From Elysia chlorotica (Eukaryota > Mollusca > Gastropoda > Plakobranchidae): a stretch of DNA of 64,000 nt. Below the pieces are notes generated by a model. It was not told the origin of the DNA. It made no database searches and saw only the letters and a program-made list of their open reading frames with translations. Shown here piece by piece: positions 9,617 through 37,740 of the stretch (its first letter is position 1; every line of letters begins with the position of its first letter). The stretch is taken from positions 96,347 to 160,346 of the forward strand of contig RQTK01000295.1 of NCBI GenBank assembly GCA_003991915.1, in the 5' to 3' direction. A program made the position numbers and the translations under genes.

Positions 9617-9998
9617 TACGTTAAAAACTGCACATTTTTGTTTGTTAAGTTTTGCGCTGATCGTTGTGCGTCACATGTTTTGTCCAGTTTGCATACCATT
9701 AATTTTTAGGAACACAGAGAAAACCACCTTGGGTCTAAATCTAGGCCGGGGCAAAATGGCGAAGGCGTAGTCATTCTGAAGCCACGTTATTTCCTATGTC
9801 TAACGACTGCTCATCCTCTCAGTCGAAACTAGATCTTAACTTGGCCTTACAGTATGCTGAGTATCCAGACCTTCCTTTTTACCGCACTTTTCCTTATCCC
9901 GCCGAAATTTTTTTAAAATAAAAATTGTAAGAAACGCCGGCCGCGGAAAAAAAATTTTTTATTCACGACCTCCGCATTCTTTTTACGTCGACGGAGTC
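9617..9998 (+). repeat. Dispersed repeat family A, copy 2
   Basis: Nearly identical to copy 1 over ~375 bp, with a few substitutions and a short indel in the CCGCAC(CGCGC)TTTTCC segment. It lacks the first ~100 bp of copy 1 and directly abuts the reverse family B copy. Confidence 0.9.
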
Positions 9999-10136
9999 AT
10001 TTTCGGAGTGCTTTTTTCCGTTTTCAACTAGAGAAAATCGGATGTTTACAATCCGCCATTTTGAATCCAACAAAGTGATCATTATTTTAAACTGTGACTT
10101 ACACTTACAGTACGAAACCTTGAGGGCTCTCTCAAA

Positions 10137-10424
10137 ATGCGGTTCTTGAAAGAAGGCGATAAATGCACAGTCAAGTCTATTGATGCGAAGATGAAAAATA
10201 AGTGGTCGCCAAAATGGTCAGATGAACTTTTAGAGAGGGTTTTCGATAAAATCGGACCTGTGAAGTACAGACTGGGCCAGTGTATTTCTAAGATCGATGT
10301 ACCGGGCGATGTTCCTTGTGTGAAGATAGGGTTGCCTATCGAAATAAAGGGAAAAAAACACCCGATATCGCACTGTAATACTGCGAAATATGTAGCCAAT
10401 GTTAAAACAAGAGCAACAAATTAA
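10137..10424 (+). CDS. Unassigned 95-residue open frame
   Basis: ATG at 10137 opens a frame ending TAA at 10422-10424. It encodes a Lys-rich protein with KNKWSPKWSDELLERVF and KIGPVKYRLGQ. The W.PKW...KIGPV.YR pattern faintly resembles the C-terminal end of LTR-retrotransposon integrases, where a similar motif precedes the stop. No zinc finger, signal peptide or membrane segment is seen. It sits between repeat copies, so a fragment of a mobile element is more likely than a host gene. Function unknown. Confidence 0.3.
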   Translation: MRFLKEGDKCTVKSIDAKMKNKWSPKWSDELLERVFDKIGPVKYRLGQCISKIDVPGDVPCVKIGLPIEIKGKKHPISHCNTAKYVANVKTRATN

Positions 10425-10799
10425 CAGTTCGGTGGTGTTGGACCTTCAACTCTAGACGGCAGCAAAGACAAAACTCCATGTCCAAACACTGAGTTAGACC
10501 TAGATCTAGACTAACTACCCACGCCAACCCGAGAGTCTTTTCTGTTAACCTTTTTAAAACTTTATATTTATTCTGATAATACTTTTTATGGGAATAATTT
10601 AACTGGTTCCTTTTTTCCAAATTATCTTTGTAAATTTATACATCTGACAAGGAGATACTGGTATGTTTACTTTAAGTGTATTTCAAGCTATTACCCTGTA
10701 CTTTATACATATTTTAACTCCAAAAAGACTTATTCAAACACACATTTGTAGCCTACGGTATCGCCAAAATGCCCTTTTTTGCCGCTTATTTAAAAATTT

Positions 10800-10830
10800 T
10801 TCCGGGGGGAGCATGCCCCCCGACCCCCCT
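10800..10830. repeat. GGGGGG/CCCCCC hairpin of a repeat element
   Basis: GGGGGGAGCATGCCCCCC followed by a second C6 run gives a 6-bp all-GC stem in AT-rich surroundings. Probably part of an interspersed element; the family was not identified. Confidence 0.6.
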
Positions 10831-10924
10831 AGAGGTGCGGTCGCCTGTCTTGTACGTCAACAAAAAAAATCCTCGGTTTTGGCTTTTTCTTGGAGGAAGC
10901 ACTGGTATCGCATGTGAATCATAC

Positions 10925-11360
10925 GGCGTCAACACTGAATACAGTAGACTTAAACAAATGCGCGTGATTTCCAAGAAAGAGATTTGCTGCATACCAATGA
11001 AAATGAAAACTAAAGCCGCAAGAAGACATGCTGAAACAGATCAGTGTGGTTGGAGTAAAAGTTCAGATACTTATATTGGATAGTGTTCTAATGAATGGAA
11101 TACGTTTGAATTGATTTGACCAAAAACTGATATAGAATATATCTAGATCTAGACACGACATTGAGAGCATAGACCTAGACCCTACTAAAGCTCTTCCTCT
11201 GTTCCTCGTTCTTTTTCGTTCATTGCCATCTTGTGTGAGTTTCTAGTCTCTCACCCTCTCTCTCTTTCTCTCTGTGCATCTTATTTTTTGTTTGTTTCTC
11301 CCTCAGATCTGTCTCCTCTCTCTCTATATCTCCCCCTCGCCTCTTTCTCTCTCATGTCGG
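10925..11360 (+). repeat. Dispersed repeat family A, internal/3' segment
   Basis: GCGTGATTTCCAAGAAAGAG, ACATGCTGAAACAGATC, GAGAGCATAGACCTAG, AAAGCTCTTCCTCTGTTCC and a CT tract ending in ATGTCGGCAT are shared with 14060-14500. AATACAGTAAAC and GAGAGCATAGGC recur at 33668 and 33806. Confidence 0.75.
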
Positions 11361-11384
11361 CATAATTAAATACCACAGGGATAC

Positions 11385-11418
11385 CACTTTCCGGAAATTT
11401 CCGGAAATCCGGAAAGTG
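11385..11418. repeat. CCGGAA palindrome
   Basis: CACTTTCCGGA and its exact complement TCCGGAAAGTG flank a third TTTCCGGAAA unit. Further CCGGA copies follow at 11433 and 11473. It is just downstream of a family A segment. Confidence 0.85.
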
Positions 11419-11743
11419 TAATTTGGTTCCGGATCCTCCAGACATTTTTCTGACTCTTGAGTCCGATGTCCGGAACTTTTTGCTTGCTCAAAGGACCATT
11501 AGTTTTTTTCAACAGGCAGATGAGTTTATCTCCGAACCCAACCAGCACAAGTAGCAGTTATCCGCCAATTTCTGTGGTCACACCTCGCATACTTCGGCAT
11601 ATTTTTTAAAATGAAAGTTATACTCGGTTAATTTCGAAAATGCACCCTTCTCAACTCCTCTGCCTCTTAAAGCAATACAATGTGGTTTCTGATTATCATT
11701 CAAATAAGTTATATTGTATTCTTCAAATATGCACTTTGACTGT

Positions 11744-12211
11744 TTAACCCTTTCCCGTGTAACACGGCCAAATCCGGCCAAAGCATTTCCACAGCCTACT
11801 GTGTAACCCGGCCAAATACGGCCGCCCAGAACACACCTGGCCACCGTTCAAACCGGCCAAATACGGCCTTGAGTTTTCCGTTTACTAGGGTGTTCTATTT
11901 TCGGCTGAAAGGGGGCCTAATCACTTAAAAATAGAATCTTACTTCATTCCTAAATATAGATGGATGTTTCCTGACCCAGAATACCTCAGGAAACCCCACG
12001 CTGAGAGCTTTAGCTTAGACAAAGATTCAGTGACATCTCAGTCTTGTAACCAGCGTGCTCTTGACTACATCTTGCCTTCTTTCTCGTACTTTGCGATCGA
12101 ACCGAGCCTTGTTTCCCTCTGTCTATTTGATGATGGCTGATGACAATAGTGATACCGAGCTGGATTATGAATCCGATGTTGACATAAGCCCTGAAAACGA
12201 CTTCATTGAGG
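11744..12211 (+). mobile_element. Possible piggyBac-type 5' end with acidic first exon
   Basis: TTAA at 11744-11747 is immediately followed by CCCTTTCCCGTG, the TTAA plus CCC start typical of piggyBac elements. Repeated CCGGCCAAATACGGCC units follow at 11760-11868. From the ATG at 12131 the frame reads MMADDNSDTELDYE and SDVDISPENDFIE up to a good donor, GAG|GTATGT at 12212. An acidic N-terminus is usual for piggyBac transposases. No catalytic domain or matching 3' end was found, so this is tentative. Confidence 0.35.
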
Positions 12212-12929
12212 TATGTATTTGATCTAAGGTAGTAAGTAGAGTCACAGAGTAGAGGCCTCCGATCTGATTCATCGTCTTGATCTAGATCTAGGCTAGAGTA
12301 TCTAGGTCTATCTTCGACCAGGACAAAATCAGCTAGACTGATTTAATGTGTTGGTCTATAAAAGAAACCGCAGTTATGATTTATTTTAAAGCTCTATGCG
12401 CATTTCATTTTTAATTAAAACTTTTAAACCTGACTCTTCTCTTGCTAGATCTAGATTCGAGATCTAGACCAGTAGCCTAGAAGTAGGAATTTGTGATGGC
12501 TGGTCACTGCACAGATCCAGGCCTACTGTAAATGTCATTTCTTTATCGAACTGATCATGCCTCAACTAGTCTAGACCAAGATCTAAACTTTTATTATTAT
12601 TTTACCTATATAACTAGAGTTTCCCAAGAGATATAATTTTATATAGATCTGTATAAATAAGAGAGTGAGAAAGGAAGAGAGAGAGAGAGAGAGAGAAAGA
12701 AAGAAAGTTGAAATGGTTTATAGCATTTGATATCGGTACCATAAAGGCTATAATGTGGATGGGTCCCAGACTAAACTCTGATAATTTTATGTACTGTGAA
12801 CAAAGATTAAAAAAAATTTGGACAGATCATGGGTTTCAAACCGTACCTGTGCCAGTTGTTTCGCAAAGAAAGAGAGAGAGAGGGAAGGGATGGGGGTTGG
12901 GGGAATCCCGTGTTATATCCGGAGACTTT

Positions 12930-13125
12930 TAACGAAAGGTGCCGAATCTTTGTCATCTATATAGCGAAATGGGCCAAGTACGGATGGTCTATACCAAAAC
13001 GTGCCGAAGCATAGCCGTTTTTGGCCGAAAGTTGTAAAAAACCGACGGTCTATACCGGATATAATCCAATACTGACTATCTATAGGCTATCTGAAGCTGT
13101 CAAATACCGATAGTCTCTTTGAAAG
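12930..13125. repeat. Diverged short tandem-like repeats (GGTCTATACC units)
   Basis: Related units occur: GGATGGTCTATACC, CGACGGTCTATACC, TGACTATCTATAGG and CGATAGTCTCTTTG, spaced 25-80 bp apart and mixed with GCCGAAA/GCCGTC strings. Confidence 0.5.
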
Positions 13126-14416
13126 CCGTCAAGTTAAAACTCACAGGAGGTCTGGTGGTTAAGCGCGAGGCGCCGGGCCCGGCTGTGTATGAGAAATGGG
13201 AGACGCTATGAAACTTGTCAGTGTATGAGAATTCCCCAGAAAACCAATTAATCTTAACTAGTTTCCTCGTGTGATCGATCGAACTCTATGTGTCGCCTTC
13301 TCGAGCGGTGAGGAGGAGATGTTCTTGACACAGGAGAAGGAAACAAAGACTTGAGCTCAGGACGGGTGATTTGGGGGTGGGGATGGTGCTTAACCTGAGT
13401 GAAGGATATGTTCGAGAAAAAAAATTTTGTATTTTTTACACAGGGATGGGAATTGTCCGCGGAAACGCGGATTTCCGCGGAAGTTGAGTTTGAGCATCCT
13501 CGGAAATGTGTTTGCGTCCGCGGTCCTTTCGAATTACAAAAATAAATGCGATAAAATGTGTCATCATCTCATCCATCAACTGCACCATCGTTTTCATCAT
13601 CATCTGTTAGAAAGTTATATATTTTCAGAGCTGCCAATCGTTCCGCATTTCATGGGACAGTCCCGCTTTTTGATACCTTGTCCCGCCGTCCCGCCCGCGA
13701 TGACGTTTTGTCCCGCATGTTTTTTGGTTTTTTTATTTCCACCCTCTACAGCCATTGCCCTTAACAACTGCACATTTTCATTTTGTTTTGTTAAGTTTTG
13801 CGCTGACCGTTGTCCATCACATGTTTTGTCCATGCTCAGTTTGCATACCATTAATTTTTAAGAATGAGAAAACCACAGTGGGTCTAAATCTAGTCCTGTC
13901 AATCTAGGCCGAGCCAAAATGATGAAGGCCTAGCCATTCTTAAGTCGCGTTATTCCCGATGTGTAGCGACTGCTCATCCGGTTAGTCGGAACTAGATCTT
14001 GGCTAAGTCTTACAGTATCGCCTACGACGTCATATATATAATTATACTGAGAATCGCGTAGTGAATACAGTAAACGGACACAATGTGCGTGATTTCCAAG
14101 AAAGAGAGATTTACGGTACATAATCAATGAAACATAACTAAAGCCCCAATTTCTTCCATTGCCTGCAAGACGACATACTGAAACAGATCGGCGTGATTGG
14201 CGTAAAAGTTCATATACGAATAATATATTGATTATTGGAAAGTGTTTTAATGTATGGAATATTTTCGATTTCCTTCAATTAATATTTGTTCTGATCTAGA
14301 AGTAACACGACGTTGAGAATGAAGAGTTGAGAGCATAGGCCTAGGCCCGACTAAAGCTCTTCCTCTGTTCCTCGTTCGTTTTCGTCCACTGCCATCTCTT
14401 TTCTCTTGTGAGTTTC

Positions 14417-14417
14417 T

Positions 14418-14490
<73 letters not shown>
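14417..14490. repeat. (CT)n microsatellite
   Basis: Nearly pure CT dinucleotides inside the family A copy, interrupted once by ATCTTT. Confidence 0.95.
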
Positions 14491-14492
<2 letters not shown>

Positions 14493-14704
14493 GTCGGCAT
14501 ACTTAAATACTAATACCATTCCACATGTGGAAGGCCCGATTTGCTTCAACCAAGATTTAGATTTGTGAACATTTGAAAACATAGACCTACTCTAGCTGTT
14601 CCTGTCCCTTGTCCATTTTCGTCAATTGCTAACTATTGCTCACTCTTCTTCTTCTTCTTCTTCTTTTTCTTTTTCTTTTCTTCTTTATTTTCTCTCTATA
14701 TATG

Positions 14705-14713
<9 letters not shown>

Positions 14714-14771
<58 letters not shown>

Positions 14772-14780
14772 CTATCTATT
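14714..14780. repeat. (CT)n(CTAT)n compound microsatellite
   Basis: CT dinucleotides pass directly into CTAT tetranucleotides. Confidence 0.95.
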
Positions 14781-15137
14781 TGTCTCTCTGTGTCTCTGCT
14801 TGTTTGTTGCTTTCTATTCGTAGAGTTCCTTCCCATACAGTTGCATCCATATAATGTTGATGACCACATTGAACGTGAATAGTGTCTGTAGGTAGTGAAT
14901 ATGTTACTTGTATAGAATTTCGAACAAAGAAAAATCATTTAGTTTGGAAGGAAAAAATAAACAAATTGTGCTGTAAATCAAACTATAAAACTAGTGGTAA
15001 TTGTAATTGTATTGAAAAAGTGAAAACGAAAGTACCTAATATCGATAGTGTGTATGAAGTCTATTTTCTTGGGCCATATCTGAACGAGTGGCTAGAAGTT
15101 AGAAGGTTATAGATCGTACTATTTTCAACTCGGCGTA

Positions 15138-15223
15138 ATATATGACAAGGACCGGGCGTAATATGACAAGGACCGGGCGTAAAGCGTAATTTGCCGCGTT
15201 TGGGCGTAATAATTACGCCCAAA
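15138..15223. repeat. Tandem GACAAGGACCGGGCGTAA repeats ending in a perfect palindrome
   Basis: Two copies of (TAT)GACAAGGACCGGGCGTAA are followed by GCGTAAT copies. A perfect 12-bp palindrome follows: TTTGGGCGTAAT at 15199-15210, one base, then ATTACGCCCAAA at 15212-15223. Confidence 0.9.
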
Positions 15224-15249
15224 GCGTAATGTTGGCAGGTTGAAATACC

Positions 15250-16680
15250 ATTTTTATGGTGCAGGATAAAATGTTACTGAGGCGCCTAATGATTTGTGTG
15301 GCAGTTTTGTTCTGCTTAACTGATGCTCTGAGTGTTGCACTGTCGTCAATGTTTTTTCTCATTTTTAGTCATAGATTTATAAGACTACATTTCAGCTGCA
15401 CTGAGAAGTTCGTCAATTTCACTATCTGGTGTGGGGGAGGGGTGATTATTTTAAGGAGAAGCCAGTTGATCACACTAACTTGTTTTATTAATTTTAAATA
15501 ACTGGGTGTGATATGTTTCAGTTCGAATCCTTTTTTACATAGTAATGATTGGGAGAGTGACGGCTGCAGCCCTCATTCCGACCTTTAGAGATTTCACAAG
15601 ATCACATGGCAGCATTCTCTTAAATGCTTGGTACATGTAGTAAATTAGGGAAAAAAATTGGGGTGGTAGCAGTGAGCGAGAGCTATTGATGTCAAAATTG
15701 CCTGTACAACACTATTAGACTAGTATTAGTTTTGTTAGTCAAATATATGTCGATAAAATTGTGGGCGTCCAGATAAAATGATTTTCTCTTCTCAGCTGCC
15801 TTCAATAGCGCAATGATAAATGTTGCGAAAATTATTAAGTATGGTTAAGAGTGTCTTTGGTGGCCATCGAGTTTGTCACTGATTTTTGTGGTAGGTGCAT
15901 GGGGATATATGCATGTTGTTCTCACATGCAAACAATGGGATAGCTCGAAAAGAGTGACTCCACCTGGGGTAGGGATACAGAAGCCACCAATCTGTATCCA
16001 AAGGTGTTTTTTTTTTCAATGTTTAATGAGATGAAAATAAAAAAAATCCTCTTGTGACTATATTCCAAAGTGATTATTTTTAATTATTTGAAGTGTTGTA
16101 AGTATTGTTAGGTCTTAGACATCCCAATGTCCAACTCCTGTCAAAAGAAGACGTAGACATAGATCCAGTTCATTAAACCCCATACGTTCAATGCGCCATT
16201 CACAATCATGAAAAAACTGCAACGGAAAATAGTGTGTATTTTCGTCTAATCATCGATCATTTGAATGAATATTATGGCTTTAACTCCTTTTTTATACATC
16301 CACAAGCTGGGATCCCGTTCCTACGAACAGGTTGAATACAGTGTAATTGTCTGTAAGCCGATTCTTTTTGAAAGGGGAACTTTTAGACCCCTTGCCATCA
16401 GTTAATATATTTTTGCTTCCTCCTATTTAAAAAAATGAAATTTCATTTCTTTTCTTTTTTTAAAAATTTCTTTCCTTACCCTTTTTTTTTCTCTTCCTTC
16501 TTCTCTTTATATATTTCTCCTTTAAAAATTTTGTATTTAATATAATTACTTTTTAAATGTTATTTCTCTCTCTCTCTTTTTTTCTCTTGTATATCTAAGA
16601 CAGCTACGCTACTACTGCTGCTAATAATGGACAGATTTTACCCCTTGAAGCACATGATTTGATTGTCTCTTAGGTTCCTC
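15250..16680. other. Non-coding interval, no gene seen
   Basis: AT-rich sequence with pyrimidine-rich runs near 16440-16590. The missing first coding exon of ABCE1 was sought here, and through 7-18.4 kb, and not found. Confidence 0.5.
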
Positions 16681-16689
16681 TAGCGAGTC

Positions 16690-16922
16690 TTATACGGTGA
16701 CTGGCCCCAAGACTTACGTCTGACAATTTTGTGTTGCCACGCATAAGACAGGGCTGGGATACCATGACTCCTGTCTCAGCAGGTCACATTATACTGACAC
16801 CGGGACAAACAGTTGCATGGGACTAAAATCGGGAAGAAACAAGAATAGTTGCTGATCGTGGGACTCGAACTCCGCACCTCCTGAAGTGAAGACCAATGCT
16901 CTACCACATGAGCTAATTCGCC
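16690..16922 (-). mobile_element. tRNA-derived SINE, reverse copy with family 1 body
   Basis: On the minus strand a tRNA-like head (GGCGAATTAGCTCATGTGGT with A box, GGAGTTCGAGTCCC B box) starts at 16922. It is followed by GTCAGTATAATGTGACC, GAGACAGGAGTCATGGTATC and CAGACGTAAGTCTTGGGGCC, the same body as the SINE at 3421. The head differs in sequence from that of 3421, so the same body is attached to different tRNA-like heads. Confidence 0.85.
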
Positions 16923-17023
16923 TTCTGTGCAAGTGCGGTGCAACTGGAAGTAATGTCAAAATGAAGGTGCTGAATTTGATATTAGATCTAGTATCTAGAT
17001 CTATAAAACCCTTTTCATTAGTT

Positions 17024-17130
17024 AAGCCTAGATTGTAGATCTAGAAAGATTGCTCAAGTAAGCCAAGGTTTTAGATTTAGATAGATTGCTTAAGTAAGCC
17101 AAGATTCTAGATCTAGATAGATTGATGAAG
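17024..17130. repeat. Short tandem repeat, ~42-bp unit
   Basis: Three copies of a unit containing TAGAT(C/T)TAGATAGATTGCT and AAGTAAGCCAAG, slightly diverged. Confidence 0.8.
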
Positions 17131-18460
17131 TCCAGCAGTAGAGGCAGCAATGCCATTAGAACATGCGGTAGTCAATGACGCTTTGACTAACCAAGCCTTG
17201 ATCTAGTTATTATAAAACTATTAATAGACTATCCGGAAATCTAAAGGCAAACTATTTTTATTTTTAATTATAATAAATTTATGAAAAAATAAATCAATAA
17301 AAAGGACCAGGTAAACAAGGTAAACTCCGCTCCCCCTGGTCTCACAGCGTATCATTTTTCATTGTGACCTATCCCTTGTACACCACACTTTATGAACGAT
17401 GCCAGTCATGCCTTATGGGACTGGGAGAAGTGTTTTTACTAGTGATAAACCGACACATCTTTGGCTGTCTTTTAACTAGATTTGAGATAAATTTGTTGGG
17501 TTCAAGGTAGTTTACTCAATTCTTTGGTGAATTAGGGTGTTATTTGAGTTTTCGATCGTTGTATTCTAGTTTTACTGCACCACACTTCCCAGACACTTTA
17601 TATCTAATTAGACACTAAACATCCAAAGATTGAATTATGAATAACTGCTGGCTGGTCGTGAAATAGTCAAACTTCTACAAGCCATGACCGACAGGTAGTC
17701 TTGTTTACAGAAGAATGGATTAGTCACAATGAACATTCCACAAGTTAAAATATTGCGACCCTATGTTCTACAGCTAACAGGTAATCAAGAGGCTTAAACT
17801 TAACTTGTACATTGTTCATGTGTGTGGTAGAGAAAGACTAGCTAAAGAAAAGTTAGTGGTAGAGGGGTGATTGACTCAACACCTATGGCTACTAGGTGCA
17901 ATAATCATGTAATGTTTGAGTTACATTGTACTGTATAGGCAGCACTAAGTCATAAATGACTTCAATCAACTGTAAAAAAATATCCAATCAAAATGTCCAA
18001 TGAACTATTAAAAATAAACGAGCTACTGTGCCTTGCCCGAGGTGTACTGTATTAAGGATAAGATATCAACAAAAGTGATTGCACTGATCATCAGACAAGT
18101 GCAGCTTTGGCCTCTTTGGAGTATATTACACATCAAAGTCTAGATCTAGTTCAAGTAAACAGGTTGATATTATATATATGCTTCTTATTTTCAATCTTTA
18201 CTTTGACATAGAAAACTTGATAATATTTGGCTTTTTACCATAATAGAATGTTCATTTTTCCTAAGCCGTCTCCAGAAATCTTTACAAAAAAATTTACAAT
18301 AATTAAACATGATTAAAATTCATAAAGGCGCCAATGTCCAATGTCTGCTTCTTTTTTATTATTTGACTATTGAGTTTAAAATTTTAAAAAAGCAAGGAGA
18401 GCAGAATAATGCTGAGCTGCTTTCTACTTCCCTAAGATCATTGATGATTTCATTTTGCAG

Positions 18461-35561
<17,101 letters not shown>

Positions 35562-36765
35562 AGAAAGCCTTGTCAAGGGCACCAACTTGGCAAGGCTGAC
35601 AACCATCAATGGCTTGGCCTCTTTTTCCTGGTGGACTGGCTTGAACTTGAAGCTGTCTTCACATCAAGTGTGGCTTAAATTGACTGAAACTCCATGGGCT
35701 GCTGGCACACTCTTTTGGCTGTGGGAACGAAAAATGGCATCACTTTCCTCTTTTGTGTCGACACACACATTACCTACTATTTGTACTATAGGTTGGTTTC
35801 CCGGCACCATCTTATGTTCTTTATGCTATGCTGGTATATTAACATACCAATATGACAGGAACTGGCTTAAGAAACGTTTGACATTGAACATTTTAAGAAC
35901 TTCAAAAATATTTAGCCATTGCATGCCCGCAACTAAAACTATTTTTAAATTAGAATTTCAGAGTAAACAGCAACCCTTACCCACTTACAACTCCCTCAAA
36001 GAGGCAAAATATTTGATAACCACACTCCAGCCTAGGGTTTCATGCTCTGTCAAGGAAAATGCCACCATTGTAATTTCACCTTTTTCTCTCCTTATTCTTC
36101 AGTATCTGGAACTTTGTTTATAATTTTAATTTTTCTTTTGGTGTGTGTTATTTATTTATACTTATTAATTACTTAAAGTATACCTCTTTCCCTGACATCA
36201 TGAGCCCTAGTGAGTGAATCAAAGCCTCTTCTGAAAGTGGATCAGCTCGGGGGGTGAACAATGGATCAAACATCCTATGGTCACATGGCTTGTAGATTAT
36301 TTGGGCACTCAATATTTCTTGCTTTATTTTTAAAAAAAATAATCCGTGAAAACTACCAGAAACAGACCAGTCGATAATGATGTGTGTGCTGTATAAAGCC
36401 AGGTCAGAACCTTGTCATTCACAGCCGTGTATGAATATTTTGTCTTTTGAGAACCAGCAGCCCATAACAAATGCCACAAGTCATACCCAACATTTTTAAT
36501 ATTGAAACAGTACACGCGAATCATGTGTATTTTTCACTGCTTAGCAATAGGTTTTCATCTCATGGTGTCTTGTTTTTTGAGTATCAAGGATGGAACTATG
36601 TTATAGACATTGGGAATGGGCTTATCAAAAATAAGTTATTGTATTTTCTTTCACTATTTTTTTTAATATTGATCCAAAGAATCTTTTCATCCATGGTGAA
36701 AGAAAGAAATCAACTTTTCAGGAATTGATTACTTGAAAGAATAAAAGTTATACTTCTGAAGTGTA
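35562..36765 (+). other. ABCE1: ABCE1 3' untranslated region
   Basis: Follows the stop codon. A 178-codon open frame (35587-36123) inside it has no recognisable domain and is judged chance. It ends at the polyadenylation signal. Confidence 0.7.
36740..36745 (+). terminator. Polyadenylation signal AATAAA
   Basis: AATAAA is followed 20-50 bases later by a GT/T-rich stretch (TGTGTTGGTCTTTTTTTT), the usual downstream element. Confidence 0.65.
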
Positions 36766-37406
36766 TTCTGTGTTGGTCTTTTTTTTCTTCTTCCTTTTCT
36801 TTAAGCATTAAATGATTAATGATGTACAACTAACCAAAGCAGTTTGTGCCACTATGTGTACCACCTCTTACAAAACAATTATGACATACATATATTTCTT
36901 GTATAGGATTAGGAGCACAGTAAAAATTTGGAAGAACAAAAGCCTATGACACATTCAAGTGTTTATCAAACTTGTCTTTGGCATTTTGTATGTGCTCTAT
37001 GCATTTGAACGATCAATCTGAGCGTGTTATAAGGAAAGGGGCCAGCACATGAGTACTATCTTGCTAGGACAGAAGAAGAAAAAAAGCACTGTTGGATATT
37101 TTCAGTCAGACAAGTTCATTCAGCCAAAGCAGTCAAGAACTTCATTTTTAGGACTAATAAAATTATTTCAAACTTGGAATCGGCCTCCAAAATTAGCAAA
37201 ATTTATAGGGACTTTTTAAATCAGCTGTATTAAACCATTTGAAAATTTCCCCCCAAGTAACCCCTATTTAGATATAGACCAAGGAGAGCTAGGCAGAGGC
37301 TTCCAGAAGTAAACATACTTCCCTAACTTTAATTCGTATTTAAAATAACAAATATTAGTTACAGCATGACTGTGCCCTTGTATTGGCTAGTCAGTGCGGT
37401 GGCTCT

Positions 37407-37478
37407 GCCTATTTTTTGGGGGTAACCTCGCTGTTTGGACTACCGGTACAAGATTCGAGGCTACCCAAAATAACAGGC
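37407..37478. repeat. Imperfect hairpin upstream of the gypsy-like remnant
   Basis: Arms 37407-37430 and 37456-37478 pair over ~20 of 23 positions (GCCTATTTTTTGGGGGTAAC with GGCTACCCAAAATAACAGGC). Confidence 0.75.
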
Positions 37479-37580
37479 AAAGTTACTAAATCGAATAGCA
37501 CAATTTTGCATGGGGTAACAATTGTAATCATAATCTTTTTATACTAAATTAGTATCATAGGTAGGCCACGGTACTCTACT

Positions 37581-37740
37581 CACCGTTATATTATTATTAA
37601 AGGTTGAATAACAACTTCGACGATGTACAACACATTTGGCTGAAGTAGAATACATATATGGCTAAACTATGATATCAAGCAGTTTCACATTACTTGTGTG
37701 AACGTTGAATGAATGAAATAAAAACAAAACGTAAGATGGT
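37581..37740 (+). repeat. 5' LTR-like repeat (part shared with the 3' side)
   Basis: About 150 bp is recognisably repeated at 40975-41130. The full LTR probably extends towards 38110, but that part has no counterpart in the window. Confidence 0.65.

Larger units (their letters stand above)
13626..14870 (+). repeat. Dispersed repeat family A, longest copy
   Basis: Starts CAGAGCTGCCAA with CCCGC-rich text, then shows every family landmark in order. These are AACTGCACATTTT, CATACCATTAATTTT, GGGTCTAAATCTAG, ACTGCTCATCC, AATACAGTAAAC, GTGATTTCCAAGAAAGAG, GAGAGCATAGGCCTAG, two CT tracts and AGTTGCATCCATATAATGTTG. No open frame of interest; short Ser/Leu frames come from the CT tracts. Confidence 0.8.

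Noticed and set aside
16201-16225. NHEKLQRK-like codons as the missing ABCE1 first exon
   Set aside because: No cysteine-rich continuation (the motif needs three closely spaced Cys), and the flanking frame is closed.
35587-36123. 178-codon + strand open frame after the ABCE1 stop
   Set aside because: It lies in the 3' UTR, has no recognisable domain, and starts 25 bases after a stop that matches the family's C-terminus exactly.
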